From Occultella aeris (lineage in GTDB: Bacteria > Actinomycetota > Actinomycetes > Actinomycetales > Beutenbergiaceae): a stretch of 64,000 nucleotides of DNA. Position numbers and translations under genes: made by a program. The notes beneath the pieces are model-generated. The model was not told the origin of the DNA and searched no databases. It saw only the letters and a program-made list of their open reading frames with translations. Positions 60,733 through 64,000 of this stretch are shown here, one piece after another (position 1 is the first letter of the stretch; every line of letters begins with the position of its first letter). Where the stretch lies: positions 124,001 to 188,000 of the forward strand of contig NZ_CACRYJ010000025.1 in assembly GCF_902703175.1 (NCBI RefSeq). The letters run 5' to 3'.

Positions 60733-62787
60733 ATGTTGACATCACCCCGCAAGTTCTTGCCGCTGATCGCTAACCACAGCGGCAACCGCTCCCCCATGAC
60801 CTGCAAGTACCGCTGCGGCGACGCCTGCTTCCACGAGGTGCCGAACACCTCCGAGGGCGCCTACCTCGGCGACATCATCGCCTCCGGCATCTCCCGCCGG
60901 AGCCTGCTCAAGGTCGGCGCCGTGGTGGCCGTGGCCGGCGCCGGCGCCGGCGCCGCGACGCTCGGCGCCCAGCCCGCCGCCGCCGCCCCGGCCCAGGCAG
61001 CTCGTGGCCTCGCGTTCACGCCCGTCCCGCCGAACTCCGAGCACGCCGTCAGCGTGCCGGAGGGCTACACCTCCAAGGTGCTCATCCGGTGGGGCGACCC
61101 GCTCTTCTCGGACGCGCCTGCGTTCGAGCCCGAGAACCAGAGCGCCGCCGGCCAGGAGCGCCAGTTCGGCTACAACAACGACCACCTCGACCTCTTCGAG
61201 ATCCGCCGCGACGAGCACGTCATGGTGATCAACCACGAGTACACGAACGAAGAGATCATGTTCCCCGGCTACGACCCGGCCGCTCCCACGCAGGACCAGG
61301 TGGAGATCGCCTGGGCCGCGCACGGCCTCACCGTCGTCGGCGTCACCGGCGCGGCGCAGGGTCGCCCCTCCGGTGAGCTGACCACCGTCGTCGACCACCG
61401 GCTGAACCGCCGGCTGACGGCGACCACACCGTTCGAGCTGACCGGCCCGGTGGCCGGCAGCGAGTACGTGCGCACGACCGCCGACCCGGACGGCCGCACC
61501 GTGCTCGGCACCCTGAACAACTGCGCCGGTGGCGTGACACCGTGGCGGACCTGGCTGACCGCCGAGGAGAACTTCAACCAGTACTTCGCAAACGCGGACG
61601 AGGTGACCGACCCGGTGGTCCGCGAGCGGCTGCGTCGCTACGGCCTGCCCGGTGGCGCCTCGCAGCGGAAGTGGGAGGCCTACGACCCGCGCTTCGACCT
61701 CGGCGCGGAGCCGAACGAGGTGAACCGGTTCGGCTGGATCGTCGAGGTGGACCCGTTCGACCCCGGGTCCACCCCCCGCAAGCGCACCGCGCTCGGCCGG
61801 TTCAAGCACGAGGCGGCCAACATCCACCTGAGCCGCCAGAACCAGGTGGTCGCCTACATGGGTGACGACGAACGGTTCGACTACCTGTACAAGTTCGTCT
61901 CCCGGGATACCTTCCGCCGGAACAACCCCGAGCACAACGCCACCCTGCTCGACAACGGCACCCTGTACGTGGCGCTGTTCACCGGGAACTCGCCGGTCGA
62001 GGAGATCGACGGGTCCGGCACCCTCCCCAGCGACGGTGGGTTCGACGGCGCGGGCGAGTGGATCCCGATCGTCACCAGCGACGAGGCCGGCGCGCACTCC
62101 CACGTGGAGGGTATGACCGGGGTCGAGGTGCTGCTGTTCACCCGCCAGGCCGGCGACGCCGTCGGCGCCACGAAGATGGACCGGCCGGAGGACGTCGAGA
62201 CGAACCCGTTGACCGGTGTCCTCTACGTTGCGCTGACCAACAACACCAACCGCGGCACCGGCACGAACCCCGGCCCGGACGAGACGAACCCGCGCTCGTC
62301 CAACCGGCACGGGCACGTCATCGAGCTGATGGAGACCGGGAACGACCCGCGCTCCTACACGTTCGACTGGCGGATCTTCCTGCTCTGCGGGGACCCGAAC
62401 GACCCGAGCACCTACTTCGCCGGCTATGACAAGTCGCAGGTGTCCCCGATCTCCTGCCCGGACAACGTCACGTTCGACCCCTACGGGAACCTCTGGATCA
62501 GCACCGACGGCAACGCCCTCGGCACGAACGACGGGCTGTTCGGCGTCGCCGTCGACGGGGAGTACCGCGGCCAGGTCAAGCAGTTCCTGACCGTGCCGAT
62601 CTCCGCGGAGACCTGTGGCCCGAAGGTCACCGAGACCCGCGTGCTGGTCTGCGTGCAGCACCCGGGTGAGCGCTCCGGCGCCACGTTCGAGAACCAGTTC
62701 TCGCACTGGCCCGACGGCGGCACGTCCGTCCCGCGGCCGGCCGTCGTCGTCGCATGGCGTCCGGACGGCATCCGGATCGGCCGCTGA
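60733..62787 (+). CDS. phoX: PhoX-family phosphatase, Tat-exported
   Basis: A 684-residue alkaline phosphatase of the PhoX family, which uses calcium and iron cofactors to release phosphate from organic esters outside the cell. The Tat signal has SRRSLLKVGAVVAVAG at 54-69 after a ~50-residue N-terminal region with CKYRCGDACFHE, typical of long PhoX leaders. Family motifs include NNDHLDLFEI, VINHEYTNEEIMFPG, FGWIVEVDPFD, LGRFKHEAANI, YLYKFVSRD, and RPEDVETNPLTGVLYVALTNN. ATG 60733 has AAGGAG upstream. A three-unit PHO box precedes it. Confidence 0.92.
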   Translation: MLTSPRKFLPLIANHSGNRSPMTCKYRCGDACFHEVPNTSEGAYLGDIIASGISRRSLLKVGAVVAVAGAGAGAATLGAQPAAAAPAQAARGLAFTPVPPNSEHAVSVPEGYTSKVLIRWGDPLFSDAPAFEPENQSAAGQERQFGYNNDHLDLFEIRRDEHVMVINHEYTNEEIMFPGYDPAAPTQDQVEIAWAAHGLTVVGVTGAAQGRPSGELTTVVDHRLNRRLTATTPFELTGPVAGSEYVRTTADPDGRTVLGTLNNCAGGVTPWRTWLTAEENFNQYFANADEVTDPVVRERLRRYGLPGGASQRKWEAYDPRFDLGAEPNEVNRFGWIVEVDPFDPGSTPRKRTALGRFKHEAANIHLSRQNQVVAYMGDDERFDYLYKFVSRDTFRRNNPEHNATLLDNGTLYVALFTGNSPVEEIDGSGTLPSDGGFDGAGEWIPIVTSDEAGAHSHVEGMTGVEVLLFTRQAGDAVGATKMDRPEDVETNPLTGVLYVALTNNTNRGTGTNPGPDETNPRSSNRHGHVIELMETGNDPRSYTFDWRIFLLCGDPNDPSTYFAGYDKSQVSPISCPDNVTFDPYGNLWISTDGNALGTNDGLFGVAVDGEYRGQVKQFLTVPISAETCGPKVTETRVLVCVQHPGERSGATFENQFSHWPDGGTSVPRPAVVVAWRPDGIRIGR

Positions 62788-62804
62788 GCGAGCCGCTCCC
62801 ATGC

Positions 62805-62843
62805 GATGAGGGCCACCCACCGAGCCGGCGGGTGGCCCTCATC
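62805..62843. terminator. Bidirectional terminator between phoX and the permease
   Basis: A perfect 14-base stem (GATGAGGGCCACCC and its complement) around an 11-base loop lies between two convergent genes. Confidence 0.87.
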
Positions 62844-62852
62844 CGTTGCGCG

Positions 62853-64000
62853 TCAGCCGAACCAGACCTGCAGCGGTCCGCGGATGTAGTAGAGGACGAA
62901 CAGGATCGCCGCGCCCCACATCAACGGGTGCACCTTCGAGGCCTTGCCGACGGCGATCTTGATGACGACGAAGGCGATGAAGCCGGCGCCCATGCCGGCG
63001 GTGATCGAGTAGGTGAACGGCATCAGGATGATCGCCAGGAACGCCGGGAGGGAGACCTCGATGTTCTTCCAGTCGATCCCGGTCACCTGGGACATCATCA
63101 GGAAGCCGACCAGCACCAGCGCCGGGGTGGCGGCCTCCGACGGGACGATGTCCACGATCGGCGACAGGAACGTGGCGAGCAGGAACGCGATGCCGGTGAC
63201 AACCGAGGCGAGCCCGGTCCGGGCGCCCTCACCCACACCGGCAGCGGACTCGATGTAGCTGGTGTTGGACGAGACCGACCCGGCGCCCCCGGCGACCGCG
63301 GCGATGGAGTCCACCACGAGGATCGCGCGGGTGCGGGGCGGGTTGCCCTGTTCGTCCAGGAGCCCGGCCTCGCTGCCGACCGCGACCATCGTGCCCATCG
63401 TGTCGAAGAAGTCGGCGAGCAGCAGGGAGAACACGAGCAGGACGACGGTGATGATGCCGACCTTCTCGATCGACCCGAACAGCGAGAAGTTCCCGAGCAG
63501 ATCGAAGTCGGGGACCGCGACGGGCGAGTCCGGCAGCGCCGGCGTGTTGAGCTTCCACCCGCTCGCGTTCGACCCGTCGGGGGTCTGCGGGCCGATGTTC
63601 GCGATCGCCTCGATGATGATCGCCAGGATGGTGGCGGCGATGATCGAGATGAGCAGGGCGCCCTTCACCTTCTTGACCCAGAGCACGATCGTGAGGATCA
63701 GCCCGATCACGAACACCAGCATCGGCCACCCGACCAGGGAGCCGCCGATCCCGAGCTCCACCGGGGTGGCCAGGGACGCCGGGATCCGGACGATGCCCGC
63801 GTCGACGAGGCCGATGAACGCGATGAACAGGCCGATGCCGACGCTGATCGCGGTCTTGAGCTCCACCGGTACCGCCTTGAAGACCGCCTCCCGGAACCCG
63901 GTGAGCACCAGGACGAGGATGATGATGCCCTCGAGCACCACGATGCCCATCGCGTCCGCCCAGGTCATGTCCGGCAGGATCGCGATCGAGAACGCGACCA
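62853..64000 (-). CDS. NCS2-family purine permease (AzgA-like), 5' end outside window
   Basis: The last ~382 residues of a nucleobase permease; the start lies beyond the right edge. AzgA-type features are PDMTWADAMGIVVLEGIIILVLVLTGFREAVFKAVP, FFDTMGTMVAVGSEAGLLDEQGNPPRTRAILVVDSIAAVAGG, SSNTSYIESAAGVGEGARTGLASVVTG and SITAGMGAGFIAFVVIKI. It likely imports adenine, guanine or hypoxanthine with protons across about ten remaining helices. Confidence 0.92.
   Translation of the reverse strand, partial: VAFSIAILPDMTWADAMGIVVLEGIIILVLVLTGFREAVFKAVPVELKTAISVGIGLFIAFIGLVDAGIVRIPASLATPVELGIGGSLVGWPMLVFVIGLILTIVLWVKKVKGALLISIIAATILAIIIEAIANIGPQTPDGSNASGWKLNTPALPDSPVAVPDFDLLGNFSLFGSIEKVGIITVVLLVFSLLLADFFDTMGTMVAVGSEAGLLDEQGNPPRTRAILVVDSIAAVAGGAGSVSSNTSYIESAAGVGEGARTGLASVVTGIAFLLATFLSPIVDIVPSEAATPALVLVGFLMMSQVTGIDWKNIEVSLPAFLAIILMPFTYSITAGMGAGFIAFVVIKIAVGKASKVHPLMWGAAILFVLYYIRGPLQVWFG

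Noticed and set aside
60742-62820. A 692-codon open frame opposite phoX
   Set aside because: It is an antisense shadow of a well-recognised Tat-exported phosphatase.

Overview
The window is high-GC actinobacterial DNA. Gene families and neighbourhoods (the SepX/GlpR-RimJ-Glp division cluster, FmdB-SAF-MscL, an IdeR with every DtxR metal ligand, a YkoFEDC thiamine transporter under a TPP riboswitch, a c-di-AMP riboswitch before an NlpC/P60 protein, many leaderless or GTG/TTG starts) point to a Micrococcales-like organism. Species cannot be fixed from sequence alone.

1-12 kb is a set of small regulator-target modules: DUF1801; TetR with a DoxX-like membrane protein sharing an operator-like motif; DUF72; a cyclase-family protein; a two-component system divergent from a VanY-like D,D-carboxypeptidase; a MarR regulator divergent from an LLM oxidoreductase-acetyltransferase-AhpD-pirin operon across a 41-bp palindrome; and an MFS exporter with a MerR regulator.

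12.1-23.3 kb looks like a worn genomic island at tRNA-Ala(CGC). The intact tRNA is at one end, and a degenerate copy of its 3' end followed by a hairpin is at the other. Inside are an amidinotransferase pseudogene, an MFS exporter with a large LuxR-type ATPase regulator, a RibD-like reductase, two broken SnoaL-like genes, a frameshifted small membrane protein, an acetyltransferase, a DedA-like protein, an arginase-family hydrolase, a TetR regulator and a secreted protein. GAACA-N4-TGTTC operators recur at two divergent promoters 8.4 kb apart, so one TetR protein probably controls both ends.

23.3-36.4 kb is housekeeping: the SepX/GlpR, RimJ and Glp (gephyrin-like) cluster, 5-formyl-THF cyclo-ligase, penicillin-acylase-family hydrolase, FmdB, SAF protein, MscL, and a 1541-residue helicase-like protein whose catalytic motifs all look degenerate. 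36.6-44.8 kb is an iron/siderophore locus: a fused double cupin-AraC regulator, an IdeR-type iron box, a siderophore-interacting protein fused to a methyltransferase-like domain, and a complete ferric-siderophore ABC importer. IdeR itself is at 50.6-51.3 kb.

44.8-54.4 kb holds a tyrosine-phosphatase-like protein, an F420-type LLM oxidoreductase, tRNA-Arg(CCT), an SRPBCC protein, ornithine aminotransferase preceded by a coupled 41-codon ORF, a double-Usp protein, the riboswitch-controlled NlpC/P60 hydrolase, IdeR, a citrate-synthase-like protein lacking its catalytic residues, SerC and an SDR. 54.4-58.5 kb is the thiamine/HMP importer. The window ends with a MarR-MFS operon, a Tat-exported PhoX phosphatase behind a three-unit PHO box, and a purine permease cut by the right edge.
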